The notes under the pieces were generated by a model that saw nothing but the letters and a program-made list of their open reading frames with translations, had not been told where the DNA came from and ran no database searches. The translations under genes and the position numbers were made by a program. 64,000 nt of DNA from Aporrectodea caliginosa (lineage: Eukaryota > Annelida > Clitellata > Crassiclitellata > Lumbricidae): positions 956,521-1,020,520 of the forward strand of contig JACEVL010000108.1 of assembly GCA_020284085.1 (NCBI GenBank), read 5' to 3'. Each line of letters starts with the position of its first letter. Positions within the stretch are counted from its first letter, which is position 1. Shown piece by piece: positions 1 to 10,802 of this stretch.

Positions 1-242
1 TCGGGAACTAATAACTCTTTTCCATCATAAACGAAATGGCCAGCGCGTAGACGCACAAAATCAAAGCGGCCCTCTGCAATGGCATCTTCGTGGCCCTTGA
101 AGCATGTAACGTTTGCAAACACGTGACATAGTACTCGTAATAATGGATCAATTTTGCATCGATGCAAAACTATAAATCTAATATCTGCAATATCTTCTAT
201 TATCGCCCATTTTTTCTGCACTGAGCCGTTACGTTTTTTAAT
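1..242 (-). CDS. partial unidentified exon-like open frame at the window edge
   Basis: On the minus strand one frame is open for 80 codons from 242, just after a TGA at 243-245, to the left edge, with no stop. The translation is not low-complexity. It contains WAIIEDIADIRF near the start, a cysteine-bearing stretch, and GRFDFVRLRAGHFVYDGKEL toward the edge. There is no in-frame ATG. A GCAG (minus strand, 216-219) could be a splice acceptor, giving an exon 1-215, but no clear pyrimidine tract precedes it. The stretch is not repeated elsewhere in the window, unlike nearly everything else here. I do not recognise the family. It may be an internal exon of a host gene or part of a transposon protein. 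The claim rests on the open frame and its composition only. Confidence 0.35.
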   Translation of the reverse strand, partial: MKKRNGSVQKKWAIIEDIADIRFIVLHRCKIDPLLRVLCHVFANVTCFKGHEDAIAEGRFDFVRLRAGHFVYDGKELLVP

Positions 243-395
243 TCATTAAAATCAACATGTATACGAAAAATTATAATTTCACTTTATTATGCAACAAAAT
301 AAAATAATTGTGCGTCCAAAAGTACCTTAAATTGTCCTAAAGTATCCGCATTTCACATTTACGACCAGAGGCGGAGTTTATGGCGTATATGTGAC

Positions 396-470
396 CACAG
401 TTTCACGGCAGCTTATGACAACATAGGCCGTTTCCGCCGACAAAGATTAGTTTTGGCATATTACAGCTCT
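396..470 (-). mobile_element. short retroposon SR2, copy 1
   Basis: A 75-bp unit that in sense (minus) reads AGCTGTAATATGCCAAAACT, then CCGGCGG-type and CGGCC blocks, and ends TGCCGTGAAACTGTGG. It matches about nine other copies in both orientations. Its start (sense) is followed on the plus strand by CTCTACCTT, which is also the target duplication of the SR1 copy inserted beside it. Confidence 0.7.
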
Positions 471-475
471 ACCTT

Positions 476-584
476 AGTGGTGGTTTTTCTTTTTAACGAC
501 TAGCTGTGTGGTAACAAAGACCATTAGCGTCGCCCTCCTCCTTTATCCAGGCTTGGGACTGGCACTGTCAGAAAGCGAACAGTG
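476..584 (-). mobile_element. short retroposon SR1, copy 1, with TSD
   Basis: A 109-bp unit. In sense (minus) it runs from CCACTGTTCGC through GCCAGTCCCAAGCCTGG, GGAGGAGGGCGACGC and CTTTGTTACCACACAGC to GTCGTTAAAAAG plus an A/C-rich tail. It is flanked by the direct duplication GCTCTACCTT at 466-475 and 585-594. It has no terminal inverted repeats and no coding capacity. The 10-bp duplication and asymmetric tail fit retroposition by LINE machinery (inference). Confidence 0.75.
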
Positions 585-824
585 GCTCTACCTTGGCCTC
601 AATCAATTTCACCATAATACTCTAGTAAGAAGCATTCTTTAAAGGTGTTCAAGTTAATAATTGAATTTCATCTAATAGCTTCTGGTGTTTAGTGATATTT
701 AGTGGCGTCAAGATCGGACGTTGGCGTCGATGGCAACATTACTTTCTGCAGTTTCACCGTAAAATGACAAATGTTTACAATGCGCGACGTTGATAACGCC
801 GTTCCGGCAAGAAGATGGAAATTG

Positions 825-941
825 GTGGTGGTTTTTCTGTTTAACGACTAGCTGTGTGGTAACAAAGACCATTAGCGTCGCCCTCCTCCTTTAACCAGGC
901 TTGGAACTGGCACTGTCAGAAAGCGAACAGTGGCGGAGTTT
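825..941 (-). mobile_element. short retroposon SR1, copy 2, with 12-bp TSD
   Basis: Nearly identical to the copy at 476-584 and inserted in module M. Perfect direct duplication AGATGGAAATTG at 813-824 and 942-953. The sense end is GTCGTTAAACAG followed by AAAAACCACCAC. High identity to other copies and an intact duplication suggest a young insertion. Confidence 0.85.
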
Positions 942-2270
942 AGATGGAAATTGAAAATGTAGCCAGTATAAATGACGGGGGTGAAAGCGTTTTATAGGTG
1001 TTTAATGAGAACATTTTCATTAGGCGTAACGGTGACTGTTGATCATAATGCTCGAACACTAGACACTTTTAACCAGTTGAACCATTAGTTTCCATCTACC
1101 AAACCGTCCTGAAGATAGTTTCTAGAAGTCCACATAATGATTTCCATGCATATAAAGTAAAATGCAACCTATTACAGCAACAGACTTAACAGCAGATACG
1201 CAACTTTGTATTGTGGCGTTGGGGTATAGTCACCAACACTTTTTAAAAGGTGGTTTTAATCACGCCACTTTTTGGCCATGTGCTGAAATGTTTTTTTTTA
1301 GCGTTCTCCTGGTTGTTAGAGCAAGTTCGAGCATCGACAATTAACGGCGGAGTATTCCTGAATATTTAACTATTGCAATGATGATGGATGTCTTCGAGTA
1401 AACTTACTTTACTTATTGTCTTTTTGTTGCATAAATAGATGACGTCGTCCGTCTTCTTGTAGTTGTCAGTATCATAATTATGAAGTTTGTACAAAGTTTA
1501 AGAGGAGGGGGTAGGGAAGAAGAGGGAAGTTGGCGGGGAGGGAATAAATATGGCTTATATGATTATTATTTTCTTATCTATTGTTCTCTCCTTCGTTGAG
1601 TCTGCGATCTATGGACTACGTACGCCATCTGTTGTCAGAAGTTTTCGTCTTTGCGGAGTAGGATCGTGGTGGGTCTTTGGAGTGACATCGACCGATAGTC
1701 ACGAGTGTTGTTTCGACCTACCAAATCGGAGAAATCTAAGGAGTTAGAGGCAGGCAACGACTTTCTCTTCTACGTGCACCCGGCGGATCGAGGGATAGCC
1801 GTATACATGTGCGTCACCTGCCACAACAGAGGGATGGGTGGGCGGTGGCGTTAAGGTGTGCCGCGGGTGCTACCGCCTGTCGTCGCTCCAACATTTCCTT
1901 GCTGCTTCATCCATGTAGACTTTGAACTTGATGCTATGCATCAGCCATGGATGTGAATCCGTTGTTTAGGTTCTACGTGTGTGCGTGGGACGGCCACTGC
2001 GGACTTTTCCAGTTTTCTACGCATTTTCGGGACACAACCGCCTGCTGAAATTTATGTTGCTAATGAAAATTAATATTTAAGCTGGTGCGGATATCGCCTA
2101 TTGTTAGTCTTCTCTTGTAGTGGCGCTATAACAATTTCTAAGTGACATTACAAGCAATCGTTTAGACTTTAGAAACACCTATTAGCATAAAAGGCCGTTG
2201 ACATCGATGTATTTCTACATTTCTCTGCCTCACCCAGACAAAGTTCACGGTGATACGCGAATCAGAATCA

Positions 2271-3665
2271 TATGGGCCATTATCCCAAAAGTGTCCAATC
2301 CGGTTTTTGAAAAATGTATTTTTTTTCTCTCCCAAACTTTCTTGCAAGTATGTTTTTTAGTCGGCTACTATGTTAAATTTAACTAATCTGAAAGAAATCT
2401 AGTATATTTGTAATCGTAAGTTAATTATTTTTAACATTTTATACAAAAGAAACTCCTGATTTGTCATTACCATCCCCCTTTTTTACTTGATCACACAGAC
2501 CTGAAATATACATCTGGTGTTTAGATTTTTTGCAATTATAAACTAGATAATACCAGCAATTATTTGGAATACTGCAGGCCTTTCCTTCACAAAATATATT
2601 AGTCTGGTGCTGAGAAATTAAGCAATTTATCGAAATTATTAAAAATCCACTATAGTATTTTCAGTGACAGAAAAAATCTGTCCAGCATTGACTACAACTG
2701 TGTATTATATGCATTAGGTGCAACTTGGCAAACATGTTCAGAGTTCATAGTAAATTCTAATTACTTCCAAATTTTTATTTTTATTTTTATATGAAATGGG
2801 ATGGTAATGACCCTTGAGGATGGTAATAACAAATGCATCATTACCATCCCTAAGAAGATGGGACGGTAATGAGAAAATCGCAGAATTCTGAAAAAAAGGG
2901 ATGGTAATGATGAAAAACAACCAGAGGATGGTAATGACATAAGGCTGTCCTCAATGACAGCACATGAAACATTTCCATGTGAATTACTCTATGAGATAAG
3001 TAATTCAATCTGTTCCACAAAAGCCATGAAGAAAATCAGTTATCAATGTTGTAATCCACCCAACCCATGAAATACCTAAATGGATGGCAATGATGCAGAA
3101 ATTTTCTACTCTCTAATTTACAGCAAACAAACCTTCATAAAATCAAGACAATCGAAAATATTCATATGGCTTTTCTGTTTGGTGTTAGATGTAGACCAGA
3201 TCTTGTTCTCGTTCTATTTCTTGAAGTAAGTAAGTGCGTTGTGTAAAAACGAGAGGCTTTCAAAAAATGAGGATGGCAATGACGCGTATATCCCTGGACA
3301 AATTTTGTAGGTATTTTGGAGAAGGAAATACTATGGAAATCAGTGTAAATGTGTAATTACTGGATACTCTAGTTATTCATTAATCAAAATGAGAAACCTT
3401 TGTTACAGATTATTGCACCACATTTACGTGGCAGCTGAATGTCATGCATTGTACGTGGTGGCGGACAGGGGATGGTAATGACTATTCGTGTACTTTTTGT
3501 AAAAAAAATAAAACTTTTCAAACATGTAAGAACTAAAATAGTGATGGAACATGTTCATCTTTACATTCTTTTAACGAGGGAACAAAAAATTTGTACAAAT
3601 TATGAAGAAACTCCAAGAAAAACACATAGGACACCAGTTTGCCACTTTTGGGATAATGGCCCATA
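2271..3665. mobile_element. non-autonomous TIR element with internal GGATGGTAATGA repeats
   Basis: About 1.4 kb bounded by perfect 23-bp inverted repeats beginning TATGGGCCATTATCCCAAAA (2271-2293 and complement 3643-3665), splitting module M copy A. TA on both sides is compatible with a TA target duplication. The motif GGATGGTAATGA or a close variant recurs inside about ten times in both orientations (about 2460, 2800, 2820, 2840, 2860, 2900, 2925, 3081, 3274, 3470), probably protein-binding repeats. No long reading frame, so it would need a transposase in trans. The superfamily is not clear. Confidence 0.75.
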
Positions 3666-3886
3666 ATATATACGTTAAATTGGAAGCGTTTAAAAGGTGT
3701 CTAATTGAACGTTTTCATCCACGATCGCGTGTTATTCGAGTACATGTACATCTTTCTAGTTGGAAAATTACCAACCAAGCGCTAGATAAATCCATTCCAC
3801 ACAGAATTCCAATTGCGTACTAGTAAAATGTTTCCAGTTTTTTTTAAATCGATGCTCTACCATGATGTTCAATTATTCGGTCGAAT

Positions 3887-4993
3887 AATACTCTATTGGT
3901 CCGCCTATTATCAGACTTCTATGGCGCCATGGATAGTGGGCAGATAACCCTTCTAGCTCTATTTGATGTTAGCGCTGCTTTTGACTCTGTTGACCATTCT
4001 ATCCTCCTCCAACGCCTCTCTATTTCTTTTGGACTGACTGGCAAACCATTAGAATGGCTTCGTTCTTTCCTTACAGATCGTACTAACTGTGTAATTGCTG
4101 GCTCTTCTAGGTCCCGCTGGGTCCCTGCCCTTTTTGGTGTACCTCAGGGATCAGTGATGCCCTTTCTGATTGGATGGCCTCAAATCGCTTGCTCTTGAAT
4201 CCATCCAAAACCCAGTTCATTTGGCTTGGTGGTCGCAGACAGTTGGCTGGTGTTGACCTACACCTGTTGGCTGAGACCTTCCCTCATATTACCTTTTCGC
4301 TTACTGTTCGTGACCTTGGGGTGACACTTGATCAAGACTTAGTCTTTTGCAGCACGTCAACCTGATCACACGAAGCTGTTACTACCAGCTCCGTCAGTTG
4401 CGTGTTGTCCTGAGGTCCCTCTCCCATGATGCTGCTGTGGTGCCTTCGTCACCAGCAAAATTGATCATTGTTGCTCGGTTCTTGCTGGTCACCCATCTGG
4501 CTTAATAGGGCGTCTTGACCGAGTCCTTCGTTCTGCTGCTCGGCTTATTGGTCATATTCCCAAATATGCCCCAGTTTCTGCCTACATGCGTGATGTATTG
4601 CACTGGCTTCCTGCCTCGCAACGCATATCTTATAGGTTAGCAGCACTTGTCTGGCGGTGTCTCACTGGTAGTGCTCCGTCCTACTTATCTGATCTCTGTC
4701 GCCCGGTTTCTGACTTAGCCTCTCGTCGAGCGCTGCGCTCTTCGACTAAGGGGGAGCTATTGGTCCCTCGGGCCCGCTCCTCGGTCAGACAGCGTCGAGC
4801 CTTTTCGGTTGTTGGCCCCTCCACTTGGAATGGGCTGTCGCTTACGTTACGCTTACTGCCCCGGAATGATTTGCCTGCTTTTTACCAACTACTAAAGTCG
4901 TTTCTGTTTGGCCGTGGCTGGGCTGGGAGCGCCTCTGAGTAGGTTTCTTGAAGAGGCGCTATATAAATATCCAGAATGAATGAATGAATGAAT
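3887..4993 (+). pseudogene. CR1/L2-like LINE reverse transcriptase, 5' truncated and broken
   Basis: The 3' half of a non-LTR retrotransposon polymerase, the same family as 44831-47049. The first frame (3896-4198) holds the RT core with LFDVSAAFDSVDHS and GVPQGSV. Compared with the intact copy, a 160-bp internal deletion follows GSV and joins it to the segment for ALSDWMASNR. This removes the YADD catalytic box and shifts the frame. Coding continues in a second frame at 4174-4365, and after further indels in a third at 4586-4942 (MRDVLHWLPASQRISYRL, VGPSTWNGL, C-terminal GSASE). After the stop come GAGGCGCTATATAAAT and a (GAAT)n tail. It cannot make active enzyme. The 5' edge sits in module M. 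Confidence 0.9.
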
Positions 4994-5560
4994 ATCATGA
5001 TGGATTGTAATGCAAAGTAAGGTTGACGTAACCGTTCGCAAGATGTCGTTGAACATGGACTCTAGTAGGGAATACAAAGCTCAAATTATGCACCTCTTGT
5101 AACACACTCAATCATGTGGTAATAAACATAATTGTGTTAGAATATTATATTATGATAAAAGATCGTTTTATGTCGTTAAACAGCGAATACTAATGGCATT
5201 GTATGGTTCTGTTTTCACACCTTTAAATAGTCTCATTCGGTCGTTATTAAATTCTTTGTTTTTATGCAGTTATCAGAGCTGTAATATGCCAAAACTAATC
5301 TTTGCCGGCGGCAACGGCCAATGTTGTCATAAGCTGCCGTTAAACTGGGAAACCAACCAAGTTATGCATATGAAATCTTTTCCAAAAAGCCATCGCTGTC
5401 ATGTAACGACAATAAACATTGGAATGAAATAAATAAAGTAAATAAAAGATAACTGTAAACGACAGCGAATGAAATATAAGCTCGAATTAGACACAATTAA
5501 TGAGATGTATCGTTCTATTATATAGAATTATAGATCATCGGGTGAGTGGGGCAACTTCGT
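4994..5560 (+). repeat. degenerate repeat mosaic, contains SR2 copy
   Basis: Remnants of modules with a motif TTAACGACATC-type block near 5040 (complement) and CACACCTTTAAAT near 5216. SR2 is annotated separately. No gene seen. Confidence 0.4.
5274..5356 (+). mobile_element. short retroposon SR2, copy 2
   Basis: Full unit from GAGCTGTAATATGCC to GCCGTTAAACTGGG, then tail AAACCAACCAA. Nearly identical to the copies at 31133 and 56024. Flanking GTTATCA/GTTATGCA could be a decayed target duplication. Confidence 0.75.
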
Positions 5561-5571
5561 AATTTCACCCT

Positions 5572-5805
5572 CAGGCTTCCAAGGTTTTTTGTGACACGGA
5601 CTACCACGGGGTGGTGGTTAACACCCCTGGATTTCCTGTTTGGTTTCACATATCATATCTTGTAATACAGCATTGGATTCGGCATTCATTTCTGAACAAA
5701 ATGATATATTTAGTTGTACATGTACATTATGTGAATGAACCTCGAAATTACATCATTTTTAACTACGGAACCGATAATTGGCGATATTTTATTTATTTTC
5801 TACGT
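5572..5805 (+). mobile_element. fragment of TTAA-family DNA element
   Basis: Starts ACCCTCAGGCTTCCAAGG, then a GGTGGTGGTTAACACCCC block, and runs collinear with the complement of 36060-36215 (shared GGCATTCATTTCTG and ATATTTAGTTGTACAT). Its start matches the termini at 35159 and 60574. The TTAA flank is not intact here. No coding capacity. Confidence 0.55.
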
Positions 5806-6578
5806 TTTCCCGGAGGAAGATCTAGTTTCCAAAAATTTAAAAGTTTCAGCAGTAGGGACAGGTTCTTCGAATCGAGCCCGAGGTCTTTGATATACCACAA
5901 GATGTCGCTCAACATTGGAATCATCTAAATTATTTACTCAAAATACACACCTTTAATTATTTACGTTCAATCACTATATAAGTATGCCAGGAGCGATGAA
6001 ATCCACCTTAGTCCTCAGTACTTTATTATTTTATCAGGAGGCATGCGGAATATTATTATGTAACGACGGGAAATCTGAAAAAGGTTATAAATTGCGCAGT
6101 ATATCATTTGAAATATCGAGTGTTTAACGACATCATGACGTAATTTTTACGAATTACCTTATTCAAGGAATGGGTATCTGAGATCGGCTAATCTATTTAG
6201 TTAGGTATGATTATAGGTAATTTCTATCAAAAGACCTCGTGTCAAAACAAAGTTGATTAGCGTCGCCCCTCCTTCAAACAGGCTTGGAACTGGCACCACA
6301 CGAAACCGACTGTGCAGGAGTCACCAACTGGTTGGATACCATCCGTTTAAAGATATATTCTAGCATCAAAAGCCGCTTACATAGATTTGAAAATTCTTGA
6401 ACCATCTATAGTAAAATTTGTATCACTTCACACGGTTGCACTGTGTTTGCTTGGTTACCTGCGATTTAACTACACCTCGTCATATCAAAGATGATTTGCG
6501 TCGACCTCCTAGTTTCTCCAGGCTTGGGCTGGAGTGTGATGAAAGTATTTTCATTATGTGTAACGGTAACTGTTGATC
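5806..6578 (+). repeat. module R copy and old SR1 remnants
   Basis: Contains GTGTTTAACGACATCATGACG near 6119, GGTATCTGAGATCGGC near 6173 and two diverged SR1 remnants, about 6240-6310 and 6480-6535 (CGTCGCCCCTCCTTC, AGGCTTGG). It matches 7285-7600 and 42110-42360 in order and strand. No gene seen. Confidence 0.5.
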
Positions 6579-6857
6579 AAAGCGTCCTCTCAGATCCTCT
6601 GACCGGCTTGACCTTTTGTTCCCCGTGTTAGGACCACAATGGCTCAATCCAGGTCCTTTGTGTGCATAGGTCCCTCTCTATGGAATCGACTTCCTCCTTC
6701 TCTACACTCTACAATCCTCTCTAGTAGCATCTCTACCTCTTTCTCTCACCTTAAAACCTTCCTTTTTCCTCGGAGTACCTCGCACTGGGAGCGATTCTGA
6801 AAGGCTTATGCTATGAGAAGCGGTTTAAAAATGATAAAATACAATACAATACAATAA
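6579..6857 (+). pseudogene. LINE C-terminal fragment with (AATAC)n tail
   Basis: Encodes the far C-terminus of a CR1/L2-like polymerase, with VCIGPSLWNRLPP and HLKTFLFPRS followed by a stop inside GAGCGATTCTGAAAGG. A 3' remnant and an ACAATACAATACAAT tail follow. The fragment splits module U between GTTGATCA (6573-6580) and AATTATGTTCGAACAC (6855 on). Severely 5' truncated; no function expected. Confidence 0.75.
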
Positions 6858-7830
6858 TTATGTTCGAACACTAGACACCTTTAATACGAGAAATCAGTTT
6901 ACTATATTAATCAACGGTTGCGTTAAGCAATTACTTGATGAATTGTGAATAGGAAATATGGTAGTGGTTACAGTTTAACGACATTGTGCCATAATAGATA
7001 TCTTAAAAGTACACACAGCTTCCTGCTTTTGTCCAGCCTGTCCCCTTCAACTTGCTAATGGATTTCACTATAGTGTTTAATTATTATTATGTGTATTTAT
7101 GCTGCTACGTGTGCGTGAACGCGTAGTATTCTTATAGGCTATAAGTCAAAAAGACACAGTTTGTACGTGTGTGCAGTTTAGCGACACTACTGGTAGTGCC
7201 AGTCCAAATTCTTGTTTATTAAGAGGCATGAGGAATTATGTAACGACGGGAAATCTGAAAAAGTATCTAAAATTGTGCAATACATAAAATTAAAAACATC
7301 TTGTGTTTAACGACATCTTGTGGCTGACAGGTCCTTTGACATCATTCGTATGACCTATATTATTCAATGAACGAGTATCTTAGCTCGGCTTATCGATTTA
7401 GTTATGCAGTAAATAGATTGTTTCTGTTTAACAACGCCGTGTCGAAACGAAGTTGATCAGCATCGCCCTCTCCTTCCTATAGGCTTCGGACACAGTTAAT
7501 GGCACCACCTGAAAATCGCTGTGGAGGAGTTACCAACTGGTTGGTTACCATCAGTTTAACGATATCTCATGGTAAAAAGCCGTTGATCCCGATGGGAAAA
7601 ATTCTTGTACAGTTTCCACAGTTGAATAATCTATGGAATACTTGTAATCATATTACGAGGCTGCATGGCGTTTGCTTGGTTACCTACGGTTTAACGACAC
7701 CTTGTCATAACAAAGATGATTAGCGTCGCCCTCCTCGTTTCTTCAGGCTTGGGACTGGAGTGTGATGATAGCATTTCCATTATGTGTAACGGTAATTGTT
7801 GATCATAATTTAGTTTGAACACTAGACACC
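6858..7830 (+). repeat. modules U and R
   Basis: Module U (TTCGAACACTAGACACCTTT, then a TTAAGCAATTACTTGATG block) is followed by GTTTAACGACATCTTGTGG near 7304, GGTTGGTTACCATCAGTTTA near 7540 and a second U start near 7760. The same order appears near 51740-51970. Only short chance frames. Confidence 0.5.
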
Positions 7831-7894
7831 AAAAACTAATCTTTGCCGGCGGCTACGGCCTATGTTGTCATAAGCTGCTGTTAAACTGTGGATC
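7831..7894 (+). mobile_element. short retroposon SR2, 5'-truncated copy with TSD
   Basis: Begins inside the SR2 unit at AAAAACTAATCTTTGCC and ends GTTAAACTGTGGATC. Flanked by CACTAGACACC (7820-7830) and CACTAAACACC (7895-7905), 10 of 11 matching. It splits the conserved CTAGACACCTTTAATA of module U. 5' truncation with a target duplication is what target-primed reverse transcription would give. Confidence 0.8.
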
Positions 7895-7905
7895 CACTAA
7901 ACACC

Positions 7906-8408
7906 ATTAATATGAGGAGACATTCTATTATAAATAGTTGCTTTAGGCAATTATGTGATGAATGGTGAAAATGTCTTTTAGTAGAGGTCAAGGTTGCAGT
8001 TTAACAACCCAGGCGAATTTTTACTATAATTTATAGACAGAATGCCAGTCTTATTAAAGGTGTTTTAAATTCAACCTTTTTAATCCTTCATTTAATAGTT
8101 GCTGCTGCGCTTAACGACAGTTGTCGATAATATTGTTAGGAAAACATTTCGTATCGTTCTAAATTTTATTGTAAGTTTCTCCAGTATAAAGCATTAGTTG
8201 GCTACTGTGTATCGACGCTATTAGCGTCGCCCTCCTTTCTCCAGGCTTGGGACTGGCACTCTCAGAATACGGACACTGAGAAAGTTATTATTTTAATTAG
8301 TTTAATTTGATTTATTCGATGACATTTTAAGGCACCAGGGGCCGTTGATAACGATTGGAAATTTGTTTACGTTCCTAGGCTCTAAAAAACCGACTTGCTT
8401 CATATCCA
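7906..8408 (+). repeat. module U tail and diverged repeats
   Basis: Remainder of module U, an AAAGGTGTTTTAAATTCAAC motif at about 8058 and an old SR1 remnant at 8220-8280 (TTAGCGTCGCCCTCC, AGGCTTGGGACTGGCAC). No gene seen. Confidence 0.45.
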
Positions 8409-8530
8409 ACGACTGAGGTTGCTTGCTTGTTTACTGCTTCACAACCACTGTGTGGTAACAAAGACCATTGGCGTCGCCCTCCTCCTTTATCGAGGCTTGG
8501 GACTGGCACTGTCGGAAAACAAACAGTGGC
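8409..8530 (-). mobile_element. short retroposon SR1, relatively young copy
   Basis: Matches the 825-941 copy through TGTGTGGTAACAAAGACC and TTGGGACTGGCACTGTC. Its tail, read in sense, is of the AAGCAAGC type, like the copy at 28028. No clear target duplication. Confidence 0.7.
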
Positions 8531-8619
8531 TGAACACGACTGACTGTTGTTATAATCGAAGTATCAGAGACTATTTTAAGGTGTCTAAACTAGAGTAAAG
8601 TTGTCTTTATCTTTCAACA

Positions 8620-9320
8620 TAACGGCGAGTGTTTTGAAGAATGGTAGACCGTCTCGTTAGCTTACTTACTGATTGTTTTATGTCGTATAAATTGATGACG
8701 TCGTCCATCGTATTGTAGTTGACAATAATTATCGTATAAAGTTTGGATGTAATGTATGGAGGGAGAGTGGAGTGGAATGGAAGAAGCGGGAAGTTGACGG
8801 CGAGGGAAAAGGGGAAAGTTAACCATCAGTTCATGAGATAAAGTTACGCCATTATTATTTTATGTTGCCTTCCTCATACAGTGTTCGATATAGGGACTGC
8901 GTACGCCATCTGTTGTCGAGAGTTTTTACCTTTGTTGATTTGGATTGACGTGGGTCACTGGAGTGACCCCGACCGACATGCCCCCGAATGAACCTTCGAT
9001 TTACAGACAGGCAGGAGACGAATATCTGCTCTACCCTGCACCCGGCGGTTCTAGGAATAGCCGGACTTCGTCATCTGCCATCACTGAGTGACTGTTGGGC
9101 GGTGGCGTAAACTTGTTTGGCGGACCATAACCCTTGTCGTCACTCCAATCCTATCGTCGCTGCTTTGTCCATGTAGACTTTGAACTTGATGCTATAGATC
9201 TGTCAACTTTGGACCGGAATTCACTGGTCGGATCCTCATGTGTGCTTGATCCTGCGACTGGCGACTCCTCTAGTCTGCAAAAACTATCGACAATAGATAC
9301 GCATTTCATAGATTGAACAC
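8620..9320 (+). repeat. module M, copy B (central part)
   Basis: CGTTAGCTTACTTACTGATTG near 8656, a purine-rich GGGAGAGTGGAGTGG block near 8760, TACGCCATCTGTTGTC near 8900, a GTAGACTTTGAACTTGATGC block near 9173 and CGACTGGCGACTCCTC near 9254, all in consensus order. No coding frame persists. Confidence 0.65.
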
Positions 9321-10104
9321 TCTAACACTATTTGCTATGCACTCTTCTAATTCTTCTGTTACATTCTATTGTGTTCTGCAAAATATGTTGTCAGCAAAGT
9401 TGTTAAGCATTGACAATTCGATTTCGTATTCGGTGGAATGTTGACAAATTTTGAATAGTCGTGCTCAAATAATTAATTAGAGTAAAAACGCTTAATCGTA
9501 ATCGTCTTCTTCTTCATCATCTTTTTTATTCTCCTTCTTCTTCTCTTCAAGATCTAAGCCATTTTTTCATCTTAACTGTTGGTTTCCTTAAGTTCTTCGT
9601 TTCTTCTGGTGACTCGAATTAAATCGCAGAGAAGAAAAAGTTCATTCTTTTTTCTTGTACAACTTAAATGTTTCATATTTAGCTTTAATGTCAATGCAAT
9701 AAACGGTCACAATCTACCAAACCATAGATTTTTAAGTCTAGCAGTTATAGTAGTAGTTACTGCGTAACGATGCTGCGTCGTAACAAAGATGATTGACGTC
9801 GCCCTCCTCTTTCGTTCACGCTGGAGACTGGCACTACCAGAGTACGGCAGTGGCGGAGTTTATTTAAGTGTAATAATGGATGCCTTATGTTGAAGGATAA
9901 ACTCTACTCTCAATGCACTTAAATACGAGCTCAACTTAGACATCTTAAAATAGAAAGTCATATCGACAATAATATTAGATGTCAATTTCTATCGGGTTCA
10001 ATGTCTTCTCGATTACGAAGTTGCAAACTACAATGGAAAGTGTGCATAATTTAATGTACTATCATGATATTGTAATAATGAACAATAATGCGATCCACTT
10101 GGGA
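9321..10104 (+). repeat. unassigned AT-rich stretch with old SR1 remnant
   Basis: A pyrimidine-rich patch (TCTTCTTCTTCATC type) at 9500-9555 and an old SR1 remnant at 9755-9850 (GACGTCGCCCTCCTC). Otherwise I see nothing. Confidence 0.35.
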
Positions 10105-10590
10105 CACAGACGATTAGTCAGCGGGCTTGTCTTATAACGAGGAGAGCATCGGTTCGATCCTCCTCACCTGAAACGTGCAGAGGACCTTGAGAAATTCCTT
10201 CACTCTCAATTGCTCTGCGACATCGATTGATGCTTGGTCATTAGATAGTGGCTCTTAATAAATGCACAATACAAAACGATAATTGTAATAATATTCCATC
10301 TTGCATCAGGCCAGGATAATAGCAATTCTAATAAAACCATGACTCCTATGGCGCCGATAGACTTCAGCTGATAAATTAATTGTTCAAGTCTTATTCTGCG
10401 ATTGTTTGTATTGGAGACTTTAAAGCGCGGGATCTCGACTCTGGGAATCTGAACGATTGCGCTACAAAATCTTTCGTTTGACACTGGTTAAGACTCGCTC
10501 TACAACGACGCTTAATGTTTCCCCCGGATACTTAATACAGAACTGTCGAGCCTCTGAAAGCAACGCCATTACCCTACGTTTACCCTGCAT
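10105..10590 (+). repeat. module P with tRNA-derived SINE head
   Basis: The first about 190 bp look like a tRNA-derived SINE: an A-box-like TTAGTCAGCGGGC at 10114, a perfect-looking B box GGTTCGATCC at 10151-10160, then GGACCTTGAGAAATTCCTTC and a tail of AATAAATGCACAATAC. The next about 300 bp (TCTGAACGATTGCGCTAC, CGTTTGACACTGGTTAAG) match 19400-19650 and 56150-56380. It is not a functional tRNA: no paired acceptor stem or cloverleaf is evident. Confidence 0.65.
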
Positions 10591-10602
10591 GTGGTTACTG
10601 TG

Positions 10603-10795
10603 GGAGGAGGAGGAGGAGGAGGAGGAGGAGGAGGAGGAGGAGGAGGAGGAGGACGAGGAGGACGAGGAGGACGAGGAGGAGGAGGAGGAGGGAGGAGGAA
10701 AACGAGGAGGACGAGGAGGACGAGGAGGACAGGAGGACGAGGAGGACGAGGACGAGAAGGAGGAGGAGGAGGAGGAAAGAGTAGGAGGAAGAGTA
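10603..10795 (+). repeat. interrupted (GGA)n trinucleotide repeat
   Basis: About 190 bp of GGA/GAC trinucleotides. Long frames through it on both strands encode only Glu, Gly, Ser or Pro runs and are not genes. Confidence 0.95.
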
Positions 10796-10802
10796 AGTAA
10801 GT

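Larger units (their letters stand above)
630..3870 (+). repeat. long module M, copy A (with insertions)
   Basis: The most complete left-hand copy of the long plus-strand repeat. Ordered landmarks: a GGCGTCGATGG block near 700, CATTTTCATTAGGCGTAACG near 1010, ACAATTAACGGCGGAG near 1338, GCAATGATGATGGATGTC near 1374, a purine-rich block near 1500, ACGCCATCTGTTGTC near 1624, the CATGTAGACTTTGAAC block near 1912, CCGTTGACATCGATG near 2194 and AAAAGGTGTCTAATTG near 3690. The last two flank the TIR element at 2271-3665. No coding frame spans it. The same block order recurs in all other M copies. Confidence 0.7.

Noticed and set aside
10105..10180. A tRNA gene
   Set aside because: It has A and B box-like motifs but no cloverleaf or acceptor stem, and is repeated with a SINE body.
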